The position numbers were made by a program, and so were the translations under genes. The notes beneath the pieces were generated by a model, which was given only the letters and a program-made list of their open reading frames with translations, had not been told where the DNA came from and made no database searches. A stretch of DNA of 64,000 nucleotides, from the NCBI RefSeq assembly GCF_040939455.1, contig NC_134120.1, positions 53,583,001 to 53,647,000 on the forward strand, in the 5' to 3' direction. Shown piece after piece: positions 26,881-38,371 of this stretch (its first letter is position 1; every line of letters starts with the position of its first letter). Origin of the DNA: Microcebus murinus. Lineage: Eukaryota > Chordata > Mammalia > Primates > Cheirogaleidae.

Positions 26881-27799
26881 ACTTGGAGGCTCTTAACTGA
26901 AACACATGTCTACTTCACTGACTATAAATTGAAGCTAATGAACTGAGAATTATCAGAATTTAATCTAAAATATGAGATAGTAAAGGAAAAAAAAGCAAAT
27001 GTTCCTGTATGTAGGCAGAACACCCAAAATGCAATTCTGAAAAGAATTTAATGGCAGACTGTTCAAAATATTGACCAACATTTGGATTAGGACTCTTTTA
27101 TCTGGTGAATACCCATTGCAGATGGACCCAAACTCATAAAAGATGAGTAATTGTTTTGTGTAAGTGAAAATTGCAGGTGTACTCTCTCAAGTGTATCTGG
27201 GTCTAGAGGCTGAAATAATGCCATCCCTGCTCTCCTCTGTGTTGGCTTTATTATCAGTCAGGGTGGGCTCTTCCCTTGTGGAGATAAGATGCCCAAGAAC
27301 AGCACTAGGCTGTTCCCCTGCTGGATCAGACACCCAAACACCAAGGGAGAAGGGGCAGCAGTAGTTCGTGTAGAAGTCCTAGGGTTGAGTCTCAAGAAAC
27401 CACCTTGAGTCATGTGCCCATTCCTGAACCAGTCTCTGCAGCCAGGGAGATGCAATCCAAGAATTGGGCAGGCCAGAGTAATAGTTAACTACTGTGCTAT
27501 TTTAGGCAATCCTGAAAGCTTGCTCTGAAGGTAACAGTATGTTTTGAGAGTTTGACCCTGAACTTTGTAACCAAAATTCAATTAGAATTGTTCAAATGGG
27601 GCATTGTGTAAATTTGTCACATGTTATCATTAGTATGGATCTGAAATCTATCATGTTGCTGTTCTCTGATTGTTCTCTATGGATGGACCTAGATTGAAAC
27701 CTGAAGATGTACATGTCTGTGTTCTGTTACATTGTCATTTCAAATAAGCACAAAGCCTTTTGGTAATTGACATCATTTGCTTGACTTTGAAAATGGAAA
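26881..27799. other. Unassigned sequence
   Basis: No gene or repeat recognised. The short frames at 27164-27455 run on opposite strands and mirror each other. Confidence 0.45.
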
Positions 27800-28117
27800 T
27801 GTTTAATTAAACTTTATATAATAATGAAATAAAATCATGCTTGTATTTTAGATCATTTTCTTCCCTTGAGCAACTGACTGTCTCTTTCGGTCTTTGTCAG
27901 CAGATTTAATCTCACTTCCAGTAAATCCTTTTCCATCACATTATCTTCATTTAAATACAGATGTTCCTTAGAATCAGTCTGTGTTCCTTCTACATTGAGT
28001 ATGTAATGACATTCTGCTCCCAGCATTTCTGTCATTTGTGCCTTAACATTTGAAAATGGGACATCTCTTTTTTTTAAGGGCATAATTTTCAGATAGAGCC
28101 AATGGAAATTGTATTAG
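27800..28117 (-). pseudogene. Coding-like fragment of an unidentified charged/coiled-coil-type protein, broken
   Basis: On the minus strand an open stretch of 88 codons runs from about 28117 to 27853, including a Met at 28083. It reads as ordinary hydrophilic protein: FSNVKAQMTEMLGAE, then TQTDSKEHLYLNEDNVMEKD, then LLEVRLNLLTKTERDSQLLK. Just before the stop, shifting by one base lets the reading continue in the same style (EENDLKYKHDFISL) to about 27800. A second small shift seems possible in the A run near 28070. The Glu/Lys/Leu-rich makeup suggests a helical or coiled-coil segment. There are no clear splice sites at either edge and no poly(A) tail, so it is either a decayed retrocopy fragment or the exon of a dead gene. 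I do not recognise the parent gene. Confidence 0.4.
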
Positions 28118-28845
28118 AGTGTGGTTATTTCTCCGATTGGCTTTCTTTATGTTAAAGGTGAAAGAAACCCTTGAAATCACTCTTTGTCTTGGTCATCTTC
28201 TGCTGTCAGGTACTGCCCTTCCCAGCTCAGGCTTCTCGCACATTTCTCTGCAGATGACTTGTAGAAGCACATCTCCAAATCTGACACCTTTCTCTACTTC
28301 CACATTGTCTTTAACATTTGTCTGTTGATATACACACTTTTGTGGACTCATTTCTAAAACTGACCTCGTTATCTCCAATGTCTCTGCTGGACTCGCTCCC
28401 CGTATTCATAGCCTCACCACAGCTCATCATTTCTTCCCTCACAGTTTCTACTCATTTCTTTCCAGAATGATTGCTACCAACAATTTAGTTCCTTATAAGA
28501 TTTCTGAACCTCTTCAGTAACCTGCTGTGCTTCTGTCTGTAAGCTCTTTCATGTTAGTCTTGGTACAATTGAGACAAAACCTCTCTAAAACACTATTAAA
28601 GCCCAATGAGTTTTGAGAATTGAGCTTGTGTCCTACCCCTTTTGACAGACTGTTGAGCAGCAATTTTTCTGAACTTCTTCACCCTTAGTAATTGCATTAT
28701 TTACTTGATACTTATTGGTTCCATGTGCAACTATATTATCTTTTATACAGGACTTCAACTTCTTGGAGGGCAGAAAGCATGGTTTATGCTTTCCTATACA
28801 AAGTATATACAGAAGTGAATACTAATTTTTGTGTGTGTGTATGAA
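28118..28845. other. Unassigned sequence, possibly L2 remnants
   Basis: cttcttggagggcagaaagc (about 28750) and nearby phrases faintly resemble an L2 3' region in the plus direction, too diverged to claim. Confidence 0.35.
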
Positions 28846-29046
28846 GGAGTCTCACTACATTGCCTGGGGTGGTCTTGAACTCCTGGCGTCAAGTGATCCT
28901 CCTGCCTCAGCCTCCTGATTAGATGGGACTATAGACATGTGCCACCACTGTGCCCCACTGATTTTTAAAATTATATTTAGAGACAGGATCTGGCTATGTT
29001 GTCCAAGCTGTTCTTGAACTTGTGACTTCAAGTAATCCTCCTGCTG
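28846..29046 (-). mobile_element. Alu-related fragment, truncated and diverged
   Basis: ggagtctcactacattgcct, ctggcgtcaagtgatcctcc, tgcctcagcctcctgattag, then a second unit gagacaggatctggctatg that stops inside the monomer at gtaatcctcctgctg. The first unit lacks the usual 'gtgcagtggc' segment, so it is an old monomer or a deleted dimer. Confidence 0.8.
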
Positions 29047-31009
29047 TTACGTACTAATCTTTGTGAAAGGTAGATGCTTAGTATATTTACTATGAATAGA
29101 AAAAAGAGAGCTTTGAAGTTAGGTGAGAAGGTTGACTTTTCTTCAGTAGGGCAGAATCCATTAAAAGTGGGTAGTCCCCTTCACTCCTAAATCAAAGGAA
29201 AGACTAGAAAAACATGAAAGTTTTAATATTAAAATATTTTAAAAACATACTCAAGCTTAGAACCAAGAAAGGGAATTCTTCAGGTGTCAGAAATGAAGAG
29301 GGAGGCCACAACATTGAATGACAAGGGGCATAACTTGAGAAGATTTCTGCAGTAAGGTCTAGAGTTTTAATCAGAGGCTGCTGGCCTCAAACCAGCTGGT
29401 GCACTGGAAATGGGCTGAGCCTTGGGCAGGGCAGTCCCAGTAGAAAAACTCTGAACTGAATCCACAGTGGAAATTGGACCACTAGCTTACCCTTTCTTGT
29501 TTGATAAGCCAAGTGTTCATTGTATGGAAGGCTCAGGCTCAGAAACTAATGTAAAATTTCGCCTGTACATTAGTGAACCCCAGATGATCTCATCAGGGAC
29601 AACCCCACACCCCAGGTCACTCATGAGACCTCCATGGGGATGAAGGAGTCTGAATTATTATGAACTTACAGACAAATATTATAAGAATATTGGAAAATTT
29701 ACTGGCATGAGATATAGTCAGCAGACATGACAAGATCAAACTAACCAGTTACAGATAATAAAGGAATAGGATCTGCAAGGAACAATAAGGACATTAAAAA
29801 TAAATTACAGACTAATTTGAGGGAAGGAGAATCTAGGCAAAAAATATAGCAATTAAAATTTTAAAATATTCAACAGATTGATTTAAGAGTGAAGTACACA
29901 CAGCAAAGAGAATTGGTATGTTGGAAGGTGGATCCAAGACCATATTCAGTGTTGCGTTGGCAGAGCTGAGCCGTGGCCACCGACTGTGGCTGCCCCAGGG
30001 AGAGATGGAGTTCCGGGTGAATATGGATTCATCGTTTATTTGCCTCTTTTTCTTTTAAATTTGGGTGACTTTATTTTGTTGCCCGTGTATGCAACTGGAG
30101 GTACAGTTATATTCCTTGTTCGTGAAGAACAAGGCACAGTTCACCATATTGGTAAAATTATACCATGCCTAAAGTTAACCCAGTGATGGAAGGGAGAGTG
30201 TGGCACAAGGTTGCTCTCTAGAGGACAGAACTTTGTTTTCTTGTCCTCTTCCCCCTGACTGCAGTGTGTTCTCTGCCAGGTGTCTGTGGCCTGCCACCTT
30301 CTCCCCACCTCCCATGGAGGTAGCTGCAGGTGGTATCTCATTCATCTGAGGCACCGAGGCAGTGCTTCTACTCGTGGGCAGTCATGCCTGTCATGAGATG
30401 AGTGATTTTCTTTCTGTATTCCTAGATTTTTCTCCTTTGTTAATTTTCCTCCTTTCTGCCTTTGCTTTTCCTCCTTTGGGTCTGCTTCCAAGTGTTCATG
30501 TCTCTTCATAGAGTCCAGTTTTCAAAGTTTGAATTGTTGAGGTCATTATTTTTCTTGTAGTGCTGACATAGAGTAGTAAAGAAATGTCTGCTGAAAGGTC
30601 GCCTGTAGGAGTGTTTCCTTTCATACTGCTTGTGGAGTGATGGCAGCAAATGTAGAAAACAGAAAAAGTAAATTTTTGTAAGTTAACTTGACCAAAGTTT
30701 ATTAAAATACAGGATATTAGGCATTTTTGACATGTCACCGTCAATTAAAAACAACTGATATGTGTAAGTTTTCAAGAAGCCTGTTTGTCCACTCCTGTAT
30801 TCATCTGTTTATCCAACTCTCCCCTCCCATCTTATGTGTTCCACTGTCAAGGATTTATTTCTTTTTTGATTTAAATATCAAAAAAGTCGGGGAAAAATAA
30901 TGTGCCTTTAAAGTGATTGCTTACATTTTGTTTCTTTTTTTATTATAATCTAAGTTATTTTTGTGGCTTTAACACCCCAAAAGTCCCCAAGTGAATGAGC
31001 AAGCACACT
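29047..31009. other. Unassigned sequence
   Basis: No gene recognised. A G+C-richer patch at 29950-30050 holds a 66-codon plus frame (29986-30186, starting MAAPGRDGVPGEYG) with no identified relative. I compared its middle part by eye with small retrocopied housekeeping genes and found no convincing match. Confidence 0.4.
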
Positions 31010-31480
31010 ACTGCATTGGGAAATGGAAGGTAAACAGCATAACCTGCTGTTCCCAGGTGAACAGGTATGTGCAGACCTGGGCCCCAAAGGCCAAGGGAGC
31101 CGAGCAGGGAAAGACAGAGGCTGACAAATCCACTTTCTCAGAGAGAAACATTTAACAGGGATTTATGAACAGAGATGATATCTCAGGTGGCCGAGAGACA
31201 GTGGATCCCGATACAACCCCTCCAGAAAATATCCTTTATGTGTATCAAATTTCTTTTGGTAAAACACGTGTAGCTGGTCGCATCACAGATTTTCTTGGGA
31301 AACTCGTGACCACTGGGGAGGTCAGTTAAGCATCTTTGTGAGGGGCGTTTGTGCCATAGGCATTGTTTAGAGGCCCAGCTGGAGAGCACCTTGGTGTGCA
31401 GGGGTCAAACGTCAGTCATCGTGGCGGTTTTGCTTCAAGATGGTGCTGCTCTTATCATGCAGCAAGCTGTTTTCCTATAT
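31010..31480 (-). mobile_element. Probable ancient retroviral LTR, reverse orientation
   Basis: Read on the minus strand, the segment has an R/U5-like order: ttaaatgtttctctctgaga, gtggatttgtcagcctctgt, then tttccctgctcggctccctt and ggggcccaggtctgcacata. This arrangement is familiar from old ERV LTRs. The boundaries are approximate, and no viral coding sequence was seen next to it. Confidence 0.45.
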
Positions 31481-32697
31481 TGGTCAAGACTCTGATCATG
31501 GATTGGCGGTGATGGTTTTTCTGTGTTTGAGGAAATAGATATACATAATATTTGAACACATGTGATTTTTTGCTTTATAATATTTGACTCGGTGTCTGCA
31601 GGGTGTGTACAGTTTTACCGTTTGTTAAGTGGGTATAGGTTTTGCCTCACATAATTAACTCCGGAGGTACAGACATAACCTGTTATTTCTTTATTCTCAG
31701 ATTCTTCACCCTCTTTTATAACTTTAAAGATAAGGTAGTAAATCCTTCCTGCTGTTCCAGGGAAGCTGTGTGTTTCTGTGTCTGGCATCTTATGCATGTT
31801 CGTAACATACTGAACTCTGTCAGTTATGAGCAATAGATACAGCTTGAGGCAGTTTGTTAAAGGCAGTCCCCAAACTGTATATTTGCCAATATATTTCTGT
31901 CTTCATTTCTGTTTCATCAAATCTGTGAACTAGAAACAAAACTGACAGAGTGGATTTAATTTTCCCTTTTTGTGTCTTCTCACACTCCCCTGGATAATTA
32001 GAGATATGTGCTGCTGTGGTTCAAGAGTAGGTGGCTGAAGGCGGGGAGGAGAAGCGGAGGGTGGGTGCTGGCCAGGGTGGGAGGGTGCCCACCACGAAGA
32101 GTGATTTGGGTTTGGTAGTAACAGTGGGAGCGCAGAGCTTACTCATTGTGAGATTCTGGGCAGTGATTCCTGAGGAACAATGTGTGTTATTCAAATGGGT
32201 GAACCTAACCACAAGTAGAAAACATAGCTTGTCTCTCTTAAGAAAACTCTGCCTCTCATAAACTCTTATGAGGATTAAAGCAAAGGAGTTGTCCTAACTT
32301 TTAATTCTTCATTGGATTCAAGTAATAGAAAACAAGCCTGAATTTGTTGATATACTTGAGACTTTTTTATTGTCATGCTTAATCTTACTGTTTGACAAAG
32401 GACTGAGATTGAATTGTTGAAATTCCATATGAAGTATCAAAAGATTTCAGCTAATCTTGAAGAAAGTTTTTGATGAGTTGGATAGGATGTTAAACTCTAA
32501 ATATGAGGCATTTCTTTGAATAAAGAATATTATATTAGTTTTTTAACTCTTATGTTTCCTCAAAATATAAATCTCTAATATTCTGTATCATTCAAAGTGA
32601 ATATGCAGTGACTATAAAGGTATTTACCTCTGATTTGTAGTATATTCCCTATTGGAAGAAATATAAGCAATACAGATGCTCCCAGATTTTAATAACA
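31481..32697. other. A/T-rich sequence, nothing recognised
   Basis: Opposed frames at 31615-31836 and 32021-32261 mirror each other. A small (AAT/AAC)n run lies at 32691-32711. Confidence 0.45.
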
Positions 32698-32900
32698 ACA
32701 ATAATAATAACAGCTGCCAGTTATGGAGGATCTGTTCTAGGTAAGATGCCATGTTAAGTTTTCACAGTGCATTTAATTCTCAGCCATCATTACCCACATT
32801 TGACAGTTAAGGACCTGAGACTTAAGGAGATTCAATAACTAGTCTCATTGGAGCTGGTGAATATTCTAGAGGTTTCTAGCCTGGCTTTCTCTGGCTTCAG
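32698..32900 (-). mobile_element. MIR SINE
   Basis: Reverse orientation with the blocks in order: aataacagctgccagttatg, ctgttctaggtaagatgcc, gtgcatttaattctcagcc, ttacccacatttgacag, ggacctgagacttaaggag, actagtctcattggagctgg. Confidence 0.8.
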
Positions 32901-34481
32901 CCTCCTGGATGGCCTGGTATTCTCTGGGATGCCCACAGGAAGAGGCAGGTAGGAGAGTAAACTCCGAGGAGAGCCTGGGTTTGGCTTTCTGCTCCAGACT
33001 ATGGGCAAGTCTCTCTGCTGCTCTGTGCCCCATTTCCCACCTGTGAGTAACGGCACCTAGCTCATGCAGAGGGCTCCGTGAGTTAGTTCACAAAGAGAGC
33101 TTTAAAGAGTAACCAGACCCTTAGCAGGTTCACTATGTCATAGGTCTCCTCTTCCTCTTCCCTTCCCACCCTTTCTGTGGACAGCTGCTGGGAACACTCT
33201 TCTCCCCCTGGCCTGCCCCAGTCACGCCCCTCCTGCTCTGGCCCAGTTGTGCTCTCCTGTGTTGGCCTTTCCAGGGCAGGGTACAGGGGAGGGGATAACT
33301 CTGCCTCTGCAGCCCCATCCCCACATGCCACTGCCCTCCCGTGTTACCACGGCCTCTTCTCTTGTCCTCTGCACCTCCACTCAGGTCCCAGCTCCTTCCT
33401 TCTCTGCATTCGCTGCCTTAATGGCCAGGCTGAACCCAGCCCTCTGATGATTAAATGCTCTGTATAACCTGAGCCCATTTCAAGTCTGCAGTGATGATAA
33501 CTTTTACTAGAGCCCTCCCTGTGATTTTTGTCTTTCTCTTAGTTTGAGATGAGAAGGACTAGGGAGGAAAGAATGAGAAAATAAAAAAGGGTTAGGAGCA
33601 GAAGACAGAGCACCCTAAGGGTAGGAGCAATAAAATCCCTAGGAAAACCTCAAGGTATGTGCCTGTTTCAGGGGCTAATCTGTGCTTACCTTCTTCAGCA
33701 GTGAATTGTCCAGAGAAAGGGATTAGCCCTGAGCCTCTGCAGGACATGTGACTTTAATAATAGGAGGGAGGTGGAGTCTGGGGGTGGGATAAGGGGAAAG
33801 GCAAGTAGAGAACCAGCTGGAATTAGAAATATCCATTCTTAGGGATCTGCATTAGCAAAAGCCCCACCTGTCTCCCTACCCCTTTCTCACCCCTTCCCAC
33901 CTTACCTCAGCTCCGATCCTGTTCCTGTTCTTTTGGGCCTCAGGAACTGCCCTTTGGCATGTTGGGGCTGAGGTATGGATGGAGATTGGTCCTTAAAATG
34001 TAAGACAAAACTGAGTATTCCCCCGGTAGCCTGTAATCTGGTAGTTCAGTTCGGTAGTAGCGTGTTACAGTGCTGTGGGACCCAGTGTGTTACCTTGATT
34101 CATTATGAATAGCCTGGGGACACAAGTTACTTGAAGTACGCAGTTTCCCAGAAGAACATTCATTATGATTTCTATATAGTCTGGTCACAAATGAATTTCT
34201 TGAGCAAAGCCTGTTTGTAAGCAGTGGATATATGCATCTGTGCTTGATTTATAAGGCATTCGAGTTGCAATGGAAATATTGTGAGCCCAAGTCTTCTGAA
34301 AGGCACCTATTTAATAGCTTGTATGTGCACGTGTGTTGGGGGGGGCGAAAGGGAGGGGCAAAGATTTGAACAAAGATTTGGAAGGTTCTGTCTCTGGCGT
34401 TTGGTGGTGGGGCATTAAATCTGTGGACCTATTGAAGCAAAGTGTCTTGTGTATACCTTCATAAAATGCATTATGTTTATC
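32901..34481. other. Unassigned, partly G+C-richer
   Basis: 33100-33450 has opposed Pro/Ser/Gly-rich frames on both strands, the usual look of G+C-rich non-coding DNA. 33540-33800 is purine-rich. A run of eight Gs lies at about 34340. No gene is claimed. Confidence 0.4.
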
Positions 34482-34509
34482 AAGCCTATTTCACATATGA
34501 AATAGGCTT
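34482..34509. repeat. Perfect inverted repeat, 12-bp stem, 4-base loop
   Basis: aagcctatttca (34482-34493) and tgaaataggctt (34498-34509) are exact reverse complements around cata. This could form a hairpin or cruciform. No promoter or terminator context explains it. Confidence 0.9.
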
Positions 34510-34581
34510 CAACTAGAGGCTTAGTCCCCTTAGCAATTTTTTTTTTACTATTTGAAATATATGATTTTTACCAAAACTTCA

Positions 34582-34910
34582 TTTTTTTTTTTTTTTTTTG
34601 AGACAGAGTCTCATTTTGTTGCCTGGGCTAGAGTGCTGTGGCATTAGCCTAGCTCACAGCAACCTCAAACTCCTGAGCTCAAGTGATCCTCCTGCCTCAG
34701 CCTCCTGAGTACCTGGGACTATAGGCATGTGCCACCATGCTCAGCTAATTTTTTCTATATATTTTTAGTTGGACAATTAATTTCTTTCTATTTTTAGTAG
34801 AGATGGGGTCTTGCTCTTGCTCAGGCTGATTTTGAACTCTTGGCCTTGAGTGATCCACCCACCTGGGCCTCCCAGAGTGCTAGGATTAAGGCGTGAGCCA
34901 CTGCACCCTG
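34582..34910 (-). mobile_element. Alu SINE with strepsirrhine-type linker
   Basis: The T18 run is followed by gagacagagtctcattttg. The monomer linker contains ctatatatttttagttgg and caattaatttctttctat, the reverse of the expanded linker seen at 16 kb. The duplication ccaaaact(t/c)cattttt flanks it (34571-34586 and 34911-34926, one mismatch). Confidence 0.95.
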
Positions 34911-34926
34911 CCAAAACTCCATTTTT

Positions 34927-37419
34927 AATATCTTTCATACTTTCTTCCAGGCCAAAGTGAATAGTTTTAATAAAGCTATTAATTTAACTTCATTTTAAAT
35001 TAATAAAATCAGCACATCCACAATTTACATATTTCCGAACAATTGAATACTTGTATTCTACCTTTTGTCCAATGATTTCTTTTTTTCCAACCAATATTGA
35101 GCCAGTGCCCATCAGTCCTGTTGCAACATAGGCAAGCAGTTTGCCTTGTGAGACATTCCTATAGGAAATAAAATATGCAACAACCAACGAGGCTTCCTGG
35201 ACCCGTTTCCAGAAGGAGCAGAGGAGAGGCAAGTGTGATTTAATAAAGTGGCAATAGCCCGTGACAGCAGGCTCTGAACCAGTTTCCATCGGAGCCACCC
35301 CTCACCCAGCACAGTGAGAGTTTCCCTGGCACCCTCTGTAGCGGAAGTGTTTTTCCCTGAGTGCACATCCCAGCCAGGCGCGTTGCCTCGGCTTTGTGCA
35401 GGATGCTTGGAAGACTCAAAGTCGCCATGTCTGTGTTGTAGCTGTAGCCAGTCCCAGGCTGCAGTTTGTGAGCTGAGAGCCAGAGGGAGGAGGATTTGTT
35501 GTCTGCTCTTCGGTATTCCTTAGGGGGCACAGGGGCTGTTTTTCTCTGTATCACTGTCATACAGGCATGTGGGTCTCTCGGAACATCATGTGGGAAGTAC
35601 TGTCAGGCTTGTACCCATATTCTCAATACTCAAAGAGTTAGTGTAACCAGGGTTTGGGGTGATATCTGCACATGTTAGGTAACCTTTGTTTATGAGAGAC
35701 CCTGGATAGATCAATATCTAGGATTACTTTCTGTAAAGTTAAATTCCAGTGTATGTCATTAGGGGTGAATTTGAACCCTGGATCTGAAACCTTTCATAGA
35801 ATAGTATTTCCATCAAGGCCCTTGTCTGCTGATTCATAATCAAGAAAAAATGAATTAAATCCATTTTCAATTTATTGTATTTTCATTACCACCCCTATCT
35901 CTGATAACAATATTGGATGAAGGAGACATTATTAAGTGACTGCCACTTACTCCTCAAATTCCCAGCTCTTCTCTGTCCATCATTCACTTTCTTTAAGTCT
36001 TGCTTTTTTCCTTATTTCAGCTCTTTAAGTGACTTTTGACATTTTTAAAAATTTCAAATATAGGTTCTTCGAGATGTGTTGTGTGCTGCTATTGCTCTTT
36101 GTTTTATCTCTCCCCTGCCATAAGTAGGAGCATATCTTATAAGCTACTTTTCTCTTTCTAGTTTGGGTACCTGGAGGCGGCCCCATTTTTGTTTGTGGGC
36201 CTGAAGGTGAATGGTATTTTACTGCAGGAAGTGAGCCTCTTAGGTCTTAAGATCCCTGGGTTTAGCACAGTAGGGGCATGATCCGCTCCAGGAATCTCCT
36301 GCAGCTATTTATAAAAAGGTGGGCTCTTTTTCTCTTCCCTTAGGGGACAGAGTATGATGGATTGTCATGGCACTGTGTGAAAATAAAACTCTACAAAGCA
36401 GCACTGGAGAGCTGTGTAATCAGTCTGGAATTTAAAATATCCAGTTGCCAACTTTACCACTGAATGTTGAAAACTGAGACTCGCAAAGTTTTTTTCCCCC
36501 TTTGACAGTGGTACTTGTTCAAAGTGCACTTGCTTATGAAGGAGAAATCGAGTCTAGGTGGTCTAGCTCTTTGAAGAATGAACATTAGGTGCCTGCACAG
36601 TATGTGACTAGGACGTGAAAAGATGTGGCCAGAGCAGCAGGAGCGCACACTTGTCAGTCTGAGGCTGAACTAAAGCAGGGAGGGAGCAGGGTATCTCTAA
36701 AACCTGGCCTAGCTAATCTGTGCTGCTTATTTGTACCTAACAATGTCTTAGCCACCTTACTCCATGAGATATTATGCAGATGAATTTCTCCCTATGACTT
36801 ATGTGTGATCGTAGATTATGCCTACTTTGATATTTACCTTCTAAAGGGTCTCTTACTTTCCATCCTCAAAAGATAAGGATATGCCAAGGCTAGGTTCTCA
36901 TGTTTTAAAATGGAAATGAAGGTAGGAGGGAGTAAGGAATAGGGGGAGAGGCAGAGAAGAAGGTGCATGTGAATATAAAGGCACAGTGAAAAGCACATTA
37001 GTGCGTTGTGATCTCAAAGGGGAATTTTGCTACAGAAACTCTGCTGGGATTGAGAAAGAGCAGAAGCTTGGATTCAGTAGCCAGTGACACTGTTTCTCAA
37101 AGACAGAATCCGGCATTCATTTCTGCACCCTTCTTCCATGCCACAGTTCAAATATTGAATACCCTTATCCCTGTAAGAAATATTCAAGTGTTTAAGACAG
37201 AAAACGTGGTTCCAGGGGGGCTTCTTATCCAGATGTGGGCCATGTTTCCCTTCATCCTGCTTGGAACTTTGTGAGCCCTCTGGAATAAGAATGTGTGCCT
37301 TCAGTGCTGGATATATTTCTTCTATTATTTCTTTAGCTTCCTCTATTACTTTATATATGTTTTCTTCTTTTAAATATCCTTTTTCATATTAGATATGTTG
37401 GCTATATGTTAAAACATCA
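34927..37419. other. Unassigned sequence; contains one candidate exon
   Basis: 35240-35680 is open in several frames on both strands and G+C-richer, with no motif. 36900-36965 is purine-rich. No repeat was recognised. The possible exon at 35062-35158 is listed separately. Confidence 0.4.
35062..35158 (-). other. Candidate 97-base exon with GT-AG borders
   Basis: On the minus strand ttttatttcctatag precedes the segment and gtagaa follows it, giving an acceptor with a T-rich tract and a plausible donor (AAAAG then GTAGAA). One frame across it is open (NVSQGKLLAYVATGLM, then GTGSILVGKKEIIGQK) and belongs to a longer open frame, 34990-35298. The middle is hydrophobic and Gly-rich, like a membrane segment. 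Chance GT-AG pairs around open stretches are common, and I do not recognise the peptide. Confidence 0.2.
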
Positions 37420-37990
37420 GAGTTCTTGCTTGTCTTATCTTTCACATTTTTTCATCTTTTGTATGTATGTATGTGTGTTTGTATGTTTAGGAGGGAGTTG
37501 CCATGTAGGATAATTCTTTGGTTCTGTCTTCGAGATTACCAATTTAGTCTTCAGCTGTATCCTTTGTTTTATTTTGATGAAATATTATGTTTCTCATTCT
37601 AAAAATCTTTAAAAAAATTTTAGAATCACCTTTTAAAAAATTATTATTAACACGGCAGTCTATTTCTATTCAGACCCCTTTTTAAATCTCTTCTTTGCCT
37701 GTTTAGTAAACATACCTGTTTACTAAAGTGTTGCATATGCTGTTTATTATATTTGCTGCTTCTCTGTCTTGGTGTTCTTCAAATGTTTAGCTGTTTGTGG
37801 TTGTGTGCACATTTCTATACTTGAGGTTTGATATTACTCAATTTGTGAGGCTGTATTTGTTTTCAGTTGCGTTTCTTCAGAGATTGTGGGAGATGGGTAC
37901 TGAGGTGGGTGTTCGGTGCCTGCTGTGGGGACCCCCGTTCCCCTAGTGTCTCAGCAGCCTCCTATGGCAAACTCACTTGGGGTTGCTGTG
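37420..37990 (-). mobile_element. Possible old L1/HAL1 remnant
   Basis: ttctgtcttcgagattacca, atttagtcttcagctgtatc and gttcttcaaatgtttagctg resemble antisense L1 ORF1-side sequence in a decayed state. It also contains a perfect hairpin, tttagtaaaca (37702-37712) with tgtttactaaa (37717-37727). Assignment is uncertain. Confidence 0.3.
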
Positions 37991-37999
37991 TGTACACCT

Positions 38000-38275
38000 G
38001 GTGTTTATCCTCTTGAGCACATAGGCAGTAAAATAAGTGCCATGTTAAAATTATGGCTTTATGGGAACATCAAAAAGTGAGCAGATTACGTTGAACTGTG
38101 GGGAATAAGAAAAGCTTTCTGGAGTATTCTGAGATGAGCCTGGAAGAATGGATGAGTTATCAACAGGAGGTGATGAGGGAGTATAGATTCAGTGCAGGCA
38201 ACTGAATGGACAAAAGGGCAGGTGGCATGGAAAACAGGTTCTGGGGAACCTCATCTCCAGTTCATTGGAGAAGGA
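38000..38275 (+). repeat. Ancient mammalian repeat
   Basis: gagcacataggcagtaaaat, gagcagattacgttgaact, agaaaagctttctggagtat, tgagatgagcctggaagaat and ggacaaaagggcaggtggca follow the old family seen at 5.4 and 25.9 kb, with its 'gagctgagacctgaagaat' block. Confidence 0.45.
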
Positions 38276-38336
38276 TAATAGTAATGCTAAATAGCAAGTG
38301 AAATCAGTTGGGCACTTATCTGTGTCAAGCACCACC
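38276..38336 (-). mobile_element. MIR SINE end fragment
   Basis: ataatagtaatgctaaatag then gggcacttatctgtgtcaag matches the reverse of the MIR 3' end, whose reverse complement begins 'aataataaccaacatttattgagcg'. Confidence 0.45.
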
Positions 38337-38371
38337 ATCCATCCACCCATCTAGTTCCTTAAGGTAGAAAT

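Noticed and set aside
29986..30186. 66-codon frame considered as a retrocopy of a small chaperonin-like gene
   Set aside because: A faint likeness around LLPVYATGGT did not extend in either direction, so the match looks accidental.
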